Of a DNA stretch of 8,376 nt, positions 1-6,682 are shown piece after piece. A model generated the notes under the pieces. It worked only from the letters and a program-made list of their open reading frames with translations, did no database searches and was not told the origin of the DNA. Source of the DNA: Lachnospiraceae bacterium (lineage in GTDB: Bacteria; Bacillota; Clostridia; Lachnospirales; Lachnospiraceae); assembly GCA_017476305.1 (NCBI GenBank), contig JAFVAA010000763.1, positions 1 through 8,376 on the forward strand, given 5' to 3'. A program made the translations under genes and the position numbers. Position 1 is the stretch's first letter; each line of letters begins with the position of its first letter.

Positions 1-269
1 TCTCTTCCTCCTGTTAAAAGGTTATATCTTTATGATAAAAAGAATGCAGAAAGAAGACAAGGAATAATTTGTAAGAATTGCACAATAAACACCATAATAA
101 AAGAGAGCTTTTTGACAGCACCAGAAATAAAAGGAGAGTAAGAAGAAATACCGGTGTATCACTTGGCTACACCGGGGTTGAGAGGAGTTTTCCCAATATT
201 TCTTGGAGTGCCGCGTTCCGCAAAAGCGGAAAATCCATGCAGGAGCTGATGACATTTCTGGAGGTATAG
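1..269 (+). pseudogene. 3' end of an unidentified gene, probably frameshifted
   Basis: The frame open from the left edge encodes 46 residues and stops with TAA at 139-141. A second frame runs on without a gap to a TAG at 267-269 and ends in a protein-like tail (...GKSMQELMTFLEV). Adding one A to the A4 run at 129-132 joins the two into one 89-residue C-terminus, so a single-base deletion is the simplest reading. The frame-1 part contains a CKNC pair (CxxC) that could bind metal or form a disulfide. I do not recognise the family. Its place before two acyltransferase genes suggests a polysaccharide or envelope gene, but this is inference. The alternative is a normal stop at 141 followed by noncoding DNA. 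A GGAGGT at 260-265 overlaps the end and looks like the ribosome site of the next gene. Confidence 0.4.
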
Positions 270-291
270 AAACAGGCTATATAGTATTTAG

Positions 292-821
292 TGTAACTTT
301 TTTGCAAAGTTCACATTAAAAAGATTTAAACCGCTTGAGTATGCCAAACGAGTAGGTGTCAATTTCCCTGTAGGGGGGTACACTTATATGGCAATATTGA
401 CTGGAGCACTGAACCGTGGATTATCACTTTAGGACATAATGTCCATATCACAGATGGCGTTCGATTTATTACCCATGATGGAGGAACCCTCATATATAGA
501 CACTTGGTTCCTGATCTTGAAATCACAAAACCTATTACCGTGGGAGATAATGTATATATTGGGACAAATACAATTATTTTGCCCGGAGTGACTATAGGAA
601 ATGATGTTATAATCGGAGCGGGGGCTATAGTAAGCAAAAACATCCCTGATAATTCTGTTGCAGTAGGTGTTCCAGCGAAAGTCATAAAAACAGCTGATGA
701 ATACTTGGATAAGATAAAAATGGATTCTATTCATTTCGGTCATCTAAAAGGAAGAGAGAAAGATAGAGCCTTGATGGAATATTACGGTTATTCAGGCAAA
801 TCAAAGGGGAGCTATTTCTAA
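292..821 (+). pseudogene. Frameshifted hexapeptide-repeat O-acetyltransferase
   Basis: The protein is a trimeric left-handed beta-helix acyltransferase that moves acetyl from acetyl-CoA to a sugar, as in O-antigen and capsule modification. The intact part from about 402 reads STEPWIITLGHNVHIT, then FITHDGG (with the typical catalytic-region His), then hexapeptide turns (VGDNVYIGTNTIILPGVTIG, IIGAGAIVSK) and the classic ending VAVGVPAKVIK, followed by a charged tail of about 40 residues. The N-terminal part (KPLEYAKRVGVNFPVGG) is in another frame. The two meet at the G6 run 373-378, and a seventh G restores VGGVHLYGNIDW. No ATG, GTG or TTG lies in the upstream frame before the stop at 289-291, so the true start is also lost or is a weak codon after GGAGGT (260-265). 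The first in-frame methionine-type start downstream of the break is at 504, which would remove half of the coil domain. Family assignment is secure; substrate is unknown. The next gene starts 17 bases later. Confidence 0.85.
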
Positions 822-838
822 GGAATTAGAATAAATAA

Positions 839-1860
839 ATGCATGATAGTGAACGCAATTCATCAATTGATGTTATCAAAGGTATAGGAATAATACTTCT
901 TATCATAGGACACTGTACAGGTTTCTTTCAGAATCAAACAGAGTCACTTTCTGATAATATTGTTAACACAATAATAAATAGTTTTCACATGCCGCTGTTC
1001 TTTTTTGTGGTGGGGTATTGCGTAGAAGAAAAGCGCCTATAAAATGTGCGTTTGAACGTATACAATCTCTTTGCGTTCCGTTGATAATTTATTCTACAAT
1101 TAATGGGCTGTTGGTATTATTTGTATACGGCATGGATTATATTATTACATTTTCAGAAGAGAAGAGAACAATGATATTGCAAATCATGTTGATTCGAGGG
1201 GAGTGGTTTTTAATATCATATTTCTTTACTTGTGTTATATACTCTTTGATTGAAGGAAGACGATTGTATAAAACACTCTCTATTTGCTGCGGATTGATTT
1301 TAGCGTTAGCCGTTAGCCACATATATAAAAATGGGACGACAAGTTACATTCTAACTTCATTTGTGGGATTGTTTTTCTATTGGTGCGGAGTAAACGTGAA
1401 AAGAAGAATAGAATCTCACTTACCAAATAAGGTGCTCTGCATCTTGATTGGATTGCTACTATTTGTCGTGTGTTGTGCATCGAATATTATTTTCCCTAAC
1501 GATATTCGAATGTATTCAAATTCCTACGGCAACGTATTTCTCTTTTTGATAAACGCTATGCTTGGTTGTATGGGAATATATTTGTTGGGGAATGGGATAT
1601 ATAAGCAAGCTGTTTTGGAGCACATCGGGAAACTTTCATTACCAATTATGGCAATACAGTTTCCTGTTTACATAGGTTTGTGCAATTTTATAAATACTTA
1701 TGAGCCAATACAGTTGTTTGCCGTGTTTCCTTATTGTATCGCACTTTGGGGCGTGACGTTAGTCATTTCGTCTGGTTTAGCACATACGATTAGCCATGTA
1801 TTTCCTGCATTTGCGGGGAAATGGAGATATGAACATATAAATGAAGATATAGAGACTTAA
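839..1860 (+). pseudogene. Frameshifted membrane acyltransferase, Acyl_transf_3 (OafA/WecH-like) family
   Basis: This is an integral-membrane acyltransferase that O-acetylates surface sugars. The first 67 codons (839-1042) carry the family hallmarks: IDVIKGIGIILLIIGH, with the conserved His of the first helix, and FHMPLFFFVVGY. That frame stops at 1040-1042, while the rest (about 275 codons, to TAA at 1858-1860) continues in the next frame with some eight further hydrophobic helices, including LPIMAIQFPVYIGLCNFI near the end. One extra A in the A4 run 1029-1032 gives VEEKAPIKCAFERIQ and a continuous protein of 340 residues, the normal family length. A second, internal ATG for the rear fragment is unlikely to make an active enzyme because the catalytic His would be missing. 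The ribosome site (AGGA, 821-824) is weak and rather far from ATG 839. It lies directly after the hexapeptide acetyltransferase, so both would have modified the same polysaccharide. Confidence 0.85.
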
Positions 1861-1904
1861 GAAATACTCAATAACCTATATCGGAAATATAAAAGCAAAG
1901 AGAG

Positions 1905-1933
1905 TTGTTAGAAAGAATGGATTTGTGTATAAG
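1905..1933 (+). promoter_or_regulatory. Sigma-A type promoter for structured RNA/leader
   Basis: TTGTTA (1905-1910) and TATAAG (1928-1933) are separated by exactly 17 bases. The expected start point, about 1940, falls at the foot of the first of several consecutive hairpins. A weaker alternative, TTGGAC (2113-2118) with TAAGAT (2136-2141), also spaced 17, could start transcripts nearer to the membrane-protein gene. Confidence 0.5.
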
Positions 1934-1939
1934 AATGGC

Positions 1940-2086
1940 TACTCCTGACTGACCAGGAGAGCAGCAAAAGCCGCTTACTAAGAGGTCGGTTTAGTGTTGT
2001 TGGCGGGGAAGGAAACTTTCCTAGAGTTTGGTATTCCCAGCCCTTTATATATGTTACGCAACAAATACGTTTAGGGCGGCAGTAAC
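1940..2086 (+). ncRNA. Candidate structured RNA or long 5' leader
   Basis: The 344 bases between the acyltransferase stop and the next likely start hold no convincing gene. They do hold a string of stem-loops close together. Stem 1 is CTCCTG/CAGGAG (1942-1947 with 1954-1959, six pairs, loop ACTGAC). Stem 2 is AAGCCG/CGGTTT (1968-1973 with 1987-1992, one G-U) with an inner CTT/AAG. Stem 3 is GGC-GGGAA/TTCCC-GCC (2002-2010 with 2034-2042, one G/A mismatch), enclosing AAACT/AGTTT (2013-2017 with 2025-2029, loop of seven). Stem 4 is GTTAC/GTAAC (2053-2057 with 2082-2086). The promoter at 1905-1933 would start transcription just before stem 1. I do not recognise a known RNA class, and no terminator with a U-run follows, so it may be the leader of the genes at 2205-6213 rather than a free RNA. 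Pairing was done by eye. Confidence 0.45.
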
Positions 2087-2204
2087 CTAGCGAGCGTTTA
2101 CATACGAGGCTTTTGGACGTGCAGGGAACGGTAGATAAGATTATGACGACGGATTATGTATGTGAAGGAACAATTGGCTTAATCTGATGAGTGGAGATTA
2201 TCTG

Positions 2205-2888
2205 ATGCAGCAGGAAGCAGAAGAGTGGAGAAAAATTTCTAAGAAGACAAAGACCGGTGAGATAGCTGTGCTTGTGATAATGGGTATTTTGCTTCTTGGT
2301 GGGTTGCTTTTTCAATGTGTTGATACATGTATATGCTGTAATGGATGTTCGTTTTTTGAAGCCCTTGATGCAAATGCTTCGCTTGTGATCCTGCAGATAC
2401 ACGGAACGATTGCTACCCTTTCCATCACAGTAATCACTTTAATCAACGGAAGTATTAATGATTCTCTTTATGGCGTTTCGGTTACGGATTTCTTTATGAA
2501 CAGGAAACCCAGAATCCTGACGCAAAAGAGGATTATGATCATCACATTTCTCTATGTAATCATTAATCTTTTCGTGCATCTATATGGAATAAGGTGGATG
2601 GTGCTTGCCATATTTATCTCTGAAACAGTGCTTATAATTCATTCTTCATTGATGATGTACGGAGCTTTCAAGGGATTTGAGGAAATTGACAGACAGATAA
2701 GGCGGTATGTAATTTCGTTTTTTGAGGCAGATAACGACATAGAAGAGAAAAAGCAGATGCTTAACGCCTTTATGAATGACTGGATATTACGAAAAGACCA
2801 GAACATCGTGGAGCGTGAGCGTTATCAGAAGATCTATGATTATGCTATTGAAAAGCTATTGAATGATGCTGAGGTAAGACGCAGATGA
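2205..2888 (+). CDS. Unrecognised four-helix membrane protein with cysteine-rich loop
   Basis: The ATG at 2205 is preferred because GGAG (2193-2196) lies eight bases before it; the in-frame ATG at 2187 (six residues longer) has no ribosome site at useful distance. Counting from 2205, the protein has 227 residues. It has hydrophobic helices at about 19-37, 58-81, 109-127 and 131-154, then a charged, helical cytoplasmic tail of about 70 residues. Lysines before helix 1 and the RKPR between helices 2 and 3 (about 100-103) put both ends inside the cell. The loop between helices 1 and 2 is then outside, and it carries five cysteines in eleven residues (CVDTCICCNGC, 38-48). No catalytic motif or signal peptide is seen. 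The gene overlaps the next by ATGA, so the two products are probably made in fixed ratio and work together, with this one as membrane anchor, channel or sensor. I cannot assign a family. Confidence 0.8.
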   Translation: MQQEAEEWRKISKKTKTGEIAVLVIMGILLLGGLLFQCVDTCICCNGCSFFEALDANASLVILQIHGTIATLSITVITLINGSINDSLYGVSVTDFFMNRKPRILTQKRIMIITFLYVIINLFVHLYGIRWMVLAIFISETVLIIHSSLMMYGAFKGFEEIDRQIRRYVISFFEADNDIEEKKQMLNAFMNDWILRKDQNIVERERYQKIYDYAIEKLLNDAEVRRR

Positions 2889-4966
2889 AAAAAGATGATT
2901 CGAAAGATACAGTATACGCTGTGGACTCTATTCAGGAAACAGCGGAAAAAATGCTTCGTGTCTGCCTTAATGCAAAAGATGCTGAAAAGACATCCTATGC
3001 TTGGGAGTTCATGCAAGGCATTTATAAGGATCTGTATAATCATTATTGTCGGGATTGTGATATAGATGCCTCAAAAGAAAAACCGTTTACGCTGTTTAGC
3101 AATAATCTGGATGAACTGTTTGAAGGATTAAAAGAGGTTCCTCTAAAGACTGTGCAGAAGATATGGGATCCCGGACTTTTAACTTTTTATGTGATGCATG
3201 TAGCTTATACTAATGGAGATGAGACATGTATGCGACTGGAAATTGAAGAATTAAGGAATTTGCACCGTTGGCTGGGAAGCTATTTCAGAGAACGTGAGAA
3301 ATTGGGAGAGATGTTTAATCCGAATTTTTGGCAGCAGATATACAATCCCATGGGACTGTTTGATGATTCGTATATACCTGACGGATGTGAGGAGGGGTAT
3401 GTTCGAGACCTTGCATTTATTCTTTTTGATTTTTATTATGGCTTACTTAAGAATGGTTATAATGCCTTTTTAACAACTGCTTTTTATGATCAATTTGTCG
3501 TTAATCAGGTATCATTTAAGGCGAAGTCAGCCATAGGCAGAAAGTATGAAACTTTTCTTACTATGGCGGCTCATTCTTATCTGTACTACCTGTTTAATTA
3601 TGCGGTGGATGAAGGAATCGAAGCTAAGGAAGCCGATGCGGCATTGGAGCTTTTTACGGCTCAGAGAGTCCGCAATGCAATGAAAAGTTTTGTGGAGATG
3701 AGGGTTGACGATGGGACAGTTAGTGATAAGGTTCTGAAGCTTTTAGAAACGTCTCTTCGTCAATACGAATATTATTCCAAATATTATGTGGCTCACAGAT
3801 TATATTGCGGACAGGCAGCCAGAGAATACTATATGTTTTGCGTTTCTTATGTTGCATACAAATACCGTGACGAGTTGCTTCTTAAAAACGCAATAATTGC
3901 TGATGACTTTAAGGTATATGTACAGGATGGAGAGGTTGAATATACCAGGAATATTTTTGCGAGAATACTGCTCGGATTTGAGGGCTTCAAAAAGAAGAAA
4001 TCCCGACGTGTAGATGCGGCTGATAAGGCTACGGATGGTAATGTATATTATAGAGCTGATAGAGAGACTGAGATCTCTGTGTCAGAGCGTTCTGCGGACG
4101 AGATTCGAAAGCTGTGGGACGAGTCTGATGTACAGGATGAAGCAAAGAAGATTTTTGATTTCTTAAAGGATTGGATTAGAAAAGAATATAGGGAGCATGA
4201 ACTGGAAGAAGCCAGAAAAGATGCCGCAAAATATGCGGAGGAGTTTAATGAGGAGAGTACACTCTCATCTATAAAGGATAAGACTCGCCGCAGCCTGTGT
4301 GAGAAGTATGGAGCTGTTGTCAAGAATAATCCTGGTAAGGGGAGCCTTTATAAACAGAGCGTTACTGTACCACTTTTGACTTTTGATAATCTTACCTCCG
4401 GGATGACAGAAGAAAATCTAATTGAGACCTGTGTATCACATACAAATAATACTTTTGTAGATCAATTATCGTATTATTTGCTGAATAAGAATATCATTCC
4501 ATGCTACGGCATCAGGGATAAATTTGAGGATGATGATGCATACCTGACATTTCTTTCTGACAACGCAGAAAAAATTTTCCTTTTAGGTTCGGAGTTTGTG
4601 CTGAAGAATATTGATTACAGAAATATTGAAGCGTATAAAAAAATCGAGGAAGGAATCGCAAAGGCATATACCTATTCAAGCTTTGGCATGATTCTGTTTT
4701 CAGATGCTATTACTGTTGAAATAGAGGATGTCCTTGTGAATATAGGTTCTCCATCTGAAGAAGAGATACTAAGGCGTGCCGTGTGGAATGAGAATTTGAA
4801 GAAGTATATATATGAGATATATTCCGGATTCAAAGCAGAGTTTAACAAGGATGAACTGATCTCGTATGTCCAGGATAAGCGGAAGATTGTTAAGATAGAG
4901 GCGAGATTAAATATATATACATACAAGGAAGATGTGGGCTTTGCACTGAAAAGAGAAGGTGTTTAG
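2885..4966 (+). CDS. Unrecognised large, mostly helical soluble protein (693 aa)
   Basis: The start is fixed by the four-base ATGA overlap with the membrane-protein gene and by GAGGT (2871-2875), nine bases upstream. No signal peptide or membrane helix is seen, so it is cytosolic or bound to its membrane partner. Residues 1-370 are rich in amphipathic helices. Within them, 220-330 is strikingly rich in Tyr and Phe (for example SYLYYLFNYA at 231-240, QYEYYSKYY at 293-301 and REYYMFCVSYVAYKY at 313-327). Residues 367-400 form a basic, low-complexity joint (KKKKSRR). Residues 403-457 are a highly charged probable coiled coil. The C-terminal part (about 490-693) mixes strands and helices and includes FGMILFSDAITVEIEDVLVN (600-619). 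I see no Walker A, HNH, PD-ExK, kinase or protease motif. It could be a scaffold for the polysaccharide machinery or the effector of a two-gene defence-like system; neither is shown. Codon use resembles that of its neighbours. The stop is only five bases before capF. Confidence 0.85.
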   Translation: MKKDDSKDTVYAVDSIQETAEKMLRVCLNAKDAEKTSYAWEFMQGIYKDLYNHYCRDCDIDASKEKPFTLFSNNLDELFEGLKEVPLKTVQKIWDPGLLTFYVMHVAYTNGDETCMRLEIEELRNLHRWLGSYFREREKLGEMFNPNFWQQIYNPMGLFDDSYIPDGCEEGYVRDLAFILFDFYYGLLKNGYNAFLTTAFYDQFVVNQVSFKAKSAIGRKYETFLTMAAHSYLYYLFNYAVDEGIEAKEADAALELFTAQRVRNAMKSFVEMRVDDGTVSDKVLKLLETSLRQYEYYSKYYVAHRLYCGQAAREYYMFCVSYVAYKYRDELLLKNAIIADDFKVYVQDGEVEYTRNIFARILLGFEGFKKKKSRRVDAADKATDGNVYYRADRETEISVSERSADEIRKLWDESDVQDEAKKIFDFLKDWIRKEYREHELEEARKDAAKYAEEFNEESTLSSIKDKTRRSLCEKYGAVVKNNPGKGSLYKQSVTVPLLTFDNLTSGMTEENLIETCVSHTNNTFVDQLSYYLLNKNIIPCYGIRDKFEDDDAYLTFLSDNAEKIFLLGSEFVLKNIDYRNIEAYKKIEEGIAKAYTYSSFGMILFSDAITVEIEDVLVNIGSPSEEEILRRAVWNENLKKYIYEIYSGFKAEFNKDELISYVQDKRKIVKIEARLNIYTYKEDVGFALKREGV

Positions 4967-4971
4967 ATTAT

Positions 4972-6213
4972 ATGAAGATATTAGTAACCGGTGCAAAAGG
5001 GTTTGTCGGTAAGAATCTGGTAGAAACCCTAAAATGTGTTCGAGATGGTAAGAAAAGAGATACCTCCATTTTAGTGGATGAAATATTTGAGTATGATAAA
5101 GATAATACATTAGAGGATTTGAACAGATTCTGCAATAATTGTAATTTTGTATTTAATCTGGCAGGTGTAAACCGACCAAAGGATGTTGCGGAGTTTGATG
5201 TTGGAAATTACGGATTTGCTGAAATATTATTAGACTGCTTAAAATCTCATGGAAATACTTGTCCGGTAATGCTATCCTCGTCCATACAGGCTTCTTTGAA
5301 TGGGAGATATGCAGATTCTCCATATGGAAAAAGTAAACTTGCAGGAGAAGAGTTGTTCTTTAAATATTCCGAGGAAACGGGAGCGAAGGTATTAGTCTAT
5401 CGTTTTCCAAATATTTTTGGAAAATGGTGCAGACCAAATTACAACTCGGCAATAGCGACATTTTGCAATGCGATAGCAAATAATCTGGAATATACAGTTA
5501 ATGACAGAAGCACAGAATTATCTCTTTTGTATATCGATGACCTTATAAACGAAATGCTCTATGCATTGGAGGGAAAGGAACATCATTGCGATTATTCGGC
5601 ATATCCGTCTATGAGCGTAGAAAGGTATAGTCCTTTTGAAAATAAGAATGGACGGTATTGCTATGTGCCTGCCGAACACAAAGCTACATTAGGATATATT
5701 GTAGATTTACTGGAATCTTTTGCAACACAGCCGAATACGCTGCTGTTTGATTCAATTCCGGAGGGGTCTTTTGCAAAGAAATTGTATAGCACCTATTTAT
5801 CCTATTTGCCTGCAGCGAAAACTATATTTTCTCTTGCGGGGACTACGGATAATCGGGGATCATTTACTGAGTTTTTCAGAAATAAGGATGTTGGGCAGTT
5901 TTCTATAAATGTTTCAAAACCTGGAATGACCAAAGGGCAGCACTGGCATCATACAAAGATGGAAATATTTCTGGTGGTATCAGGACACGGACTGATACAG
6001 GAGCGGCAGATAGGCATTAATCCTGAGACGGGAAAAGAGTATCCTGTTCGTGAATTTGAGGTTAGCGGTAGCAAATTGCAGTGCGTATATATGCTGCCGG
6101 GGTATACGCATAATATCATCAATTTGAGTGATACTGATGATATGGTAACGGTAATGTGGGCGAATGAGATATTCGATCCGGAGCATCCGGAGACATATCA
6201 TGAGAGGGTTTAA
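4972..6213 (+). CDS. capF: CapF: UDP-sugar C-4 reductase / cupin C-3 epimerase
   Basis: CapF acts in synthesis of UDP-N-acetyl-L-fucosamine for capsule or O-antigen. Its C-terminal cupin epimerises C-3 of the 4-keto sugar made by CapE, then its N-terminal short-chain dehydrogenase domain reduces C-4 with NADPH. CapG converts the product to UDP-L-FucNAc. The sequence shows the Rossmann motif TGAKGFVGKN (Gly7, Gly10, Gly13), a serine cluster at 102-104, and the catalytic Y118xxxK122 (SPYGKSK). The C-terminal cupin shows RGSFTEFF (295-302), the metal-site motif KGQHWHHTKMEIF (His324, His326, His327, Glu331), PGYTHN (His380) and VMWANEIFDPEHPETY. Both active sites look intact. At 413 residues it is longer than the 369-residue S. 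aureus CapF, mainly through inserts near 200-240 and 348-360. A GAAGGT (4955-4960) lies inside the end of the preceding gene, so expression is coupled to it. capE and capG are not in the window. No clear terminator follows. Confidence 0.93.
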   Translation: MKILVTGAKGFVGKNLVETLKCVRDGKKRDTSILVDEIFEYDKDNTLEDLNRFCNNCNFVFNLAGVNRPKDVAEFDVGNYGFAEILLDCLKSHGNTCPVMLSSSIQASLNGRYADSPYGKSKLAGEELFFKYSEETGAKVLVYRFPNIFGKWCRPNYNSAIATFCNAIANNLEYTVNDRSTELSLLYIDDLINEMLYALEGKEHHCDYSAYPSMSVERYSPFENKNGRYCYVPAEHKATLGYIVDLLESFATQPNTLLFDSIPEGSFAKKLYSTYLSYLPAAKTIFSLAGTTDNRGSFTEFFRNKDVGQFSINVSKPGMTKGQHWHHTKMEIFLVVSGHGLIQERQIGINPETGKEYPVREFEVSGSKLQCVYMLPGYTHNIINLSDTDDMVTVMWANEIFDPEHPETYHERV

Positions 6214-6261
6214 ACACCCAAAGTTCTTAAATATCTGTCGTCATAAATTCCGATTCTAAAG

Positions 6262-6375
6262 TAATCACATTCTGTAAATTTTAGAAGTTTGAGATAATCA
6301 CAAGCAAATTTCACGAATCGTAAATTAGCAATTCTTCACAAATTCTGATATCCAAATTTGTCTAATTCTCACAAA
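6262..6375 (+). repeat. Iterated TCACA boxes upstream of promoter
   Basis: In the AT-rich stretch after capF, TAATCACA occurs at 6262-6269 and 6295-6302. AATTCT(T)CACAAA occurs at 6330-6342 and 6364-6375, with a related ATTTCAC near 6308. The core TCACA thus recurs at 6265, 6298, 6336 and 6369, that is at steps of 33, 38 and 33 bases, or about three helical turns each, ending 42 bases before the -35 box at 6411. This could be an array of regulator sites for the promoter downstream, or chance in AT-rich DNA. Apart from these boxes, and a weak GGGT/ACCC inverted repeat right at the capF stop, I see nothing in 6214-6400. Confidence 0.3.
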
Positions 6376-6410
6376 GTTTTAAAATCAGCTTATTTACCGG
6401 ACTTTTTGAA

Positions 6411-6439
6411 TTGCATTCGGCTGGCGGGTATGTTATATT
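6411..6439 (+). promoter_or_regulatory. Extended -10 sigma-A promoter
   Basis: TTGCAT (6411-6416) and TATATT (6434-6439) lie 17 bases apart, with an extended -10 TG at 6431-6432 and a CTTTTT tract just upstream (6402-6407). The start point should be about 6446. The same layout recurs at 8140-8168, which makes chance less likely. Confidence 0.7.
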
Positions 6440-6442
6440 CAT

Positions 6443-6627
6443 CCCGAAAGCATAATTAATCGGTCTTTGAAATCCAATTTCCGACGCTTCTGATATCATT
6501 CGGGTTTCGTATGCTTTTATTATTCAAGATAAGAAAATAAATGCGAGAGCCTGAAAGCGAAGAGGATTCCGAAAGTCCATACGGTTTTCGCAAAGGAGGT
6601 ATGCTTACGTTTAAGATCGAGCGGTAA
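6443..6627 (+). promoter_or_regulatory. Structured leader ending in an orphan Shine-Dalgarno site and 8-codon ORF
   Basis: Two pairings compete in the first part: CCCGAA/TTCGGG (6443-6448 with 6499-6504) and AAAGCATA/TATGCTTT (6447-6454 with 6510-6517). Downstream, a ten-pair helix joins 6542-6551 to 6583-6592 (TGCGAGAGCC with GGTTTTCGCA, two G-U pairs) around an inner hairpin GGATT/AGTCC (6564-6568 with 6574-6578). The helix ends at the first base of AAAGGAGG (6592-6599), a near-perfect ribosome site. The only start codon there is ATG 6601, one base after the site, opening a tiny frame MLTFKIER (stop 6625-6627). This looks like a regulatory leader controlling access to the ribosome site, or the relic of a lost gene. 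I could not match it to a known riboswitch class. Confidence 0.4.
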
Positions 6628-6654
6628 AACCTCAAATTTATCTCAAAGCGCCTC

Positions 6655-6682
6655 TAAAGTCCTTGCCATTTTGTGCCGATAA
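6655..6682 (+). promoter_or_regulatory. Sigma-28 (SigD/FliA) promoter
   Basis: TAAA (6655-6658, within TAAAGTCC) and GCCGATAA (6675-6682) are 16 bases apart. This fits the known sigma-28 consensus TAAA-N14-16-CCGATAT and, in the enteric form, TAAAGTTT-N11-GCCGATAA. It points toward the gene pair beginning at 6875, leaving a leader of about 185 bases. That leader has no clear gene, only micro-ORFs such as the 11-codon frame at 6754-6789. It places the downstream genes in the motility regulon, or near flagellin genes. Confidence 0.6.

Noticed and set aside
359..743. Minus-strand open frames opposite the hexapeptide acetyltransferase
   Set aside because: They are shadows of a clearly recognisable + strand protein; their translations have no family features.
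1018..1860. Separate 280-residue membrane protein starting at 1018
   Set aside because: It is the rear of the Acyl_transf_3 protein; the catalytic front is in the adjoining frame and one A restores the whole.
1940..2110. Group II intron, tRNA or tmRNA
   Set aside because: No domain V-like motif, no T-loop GTTCRA motif and no reverse transcriptase are present.
1950..2186. Short open frames between the acyltransferase and the membrane-protein gene
   Set aside because: They are in different frames, lack starts with ribosome sites and resemble no protein; the helices explain the sequence better.
4048..4323. Minus-strand serine-rich frame inside the 693-residue gene
   Set aside because: Its serine richness is the complement of the charged coiled-coil codons on the + strand.
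6208..6220. Terminator after capF
   Set aside because: Only four pairs (GGGT/ACCC) and no T-run follow.
6443..6600. Cyclic di-GMP riboswitch, suggested by motility context
   Set aside because: The conserved core of the GEMM-I class is not seen, and the helix layout differs.
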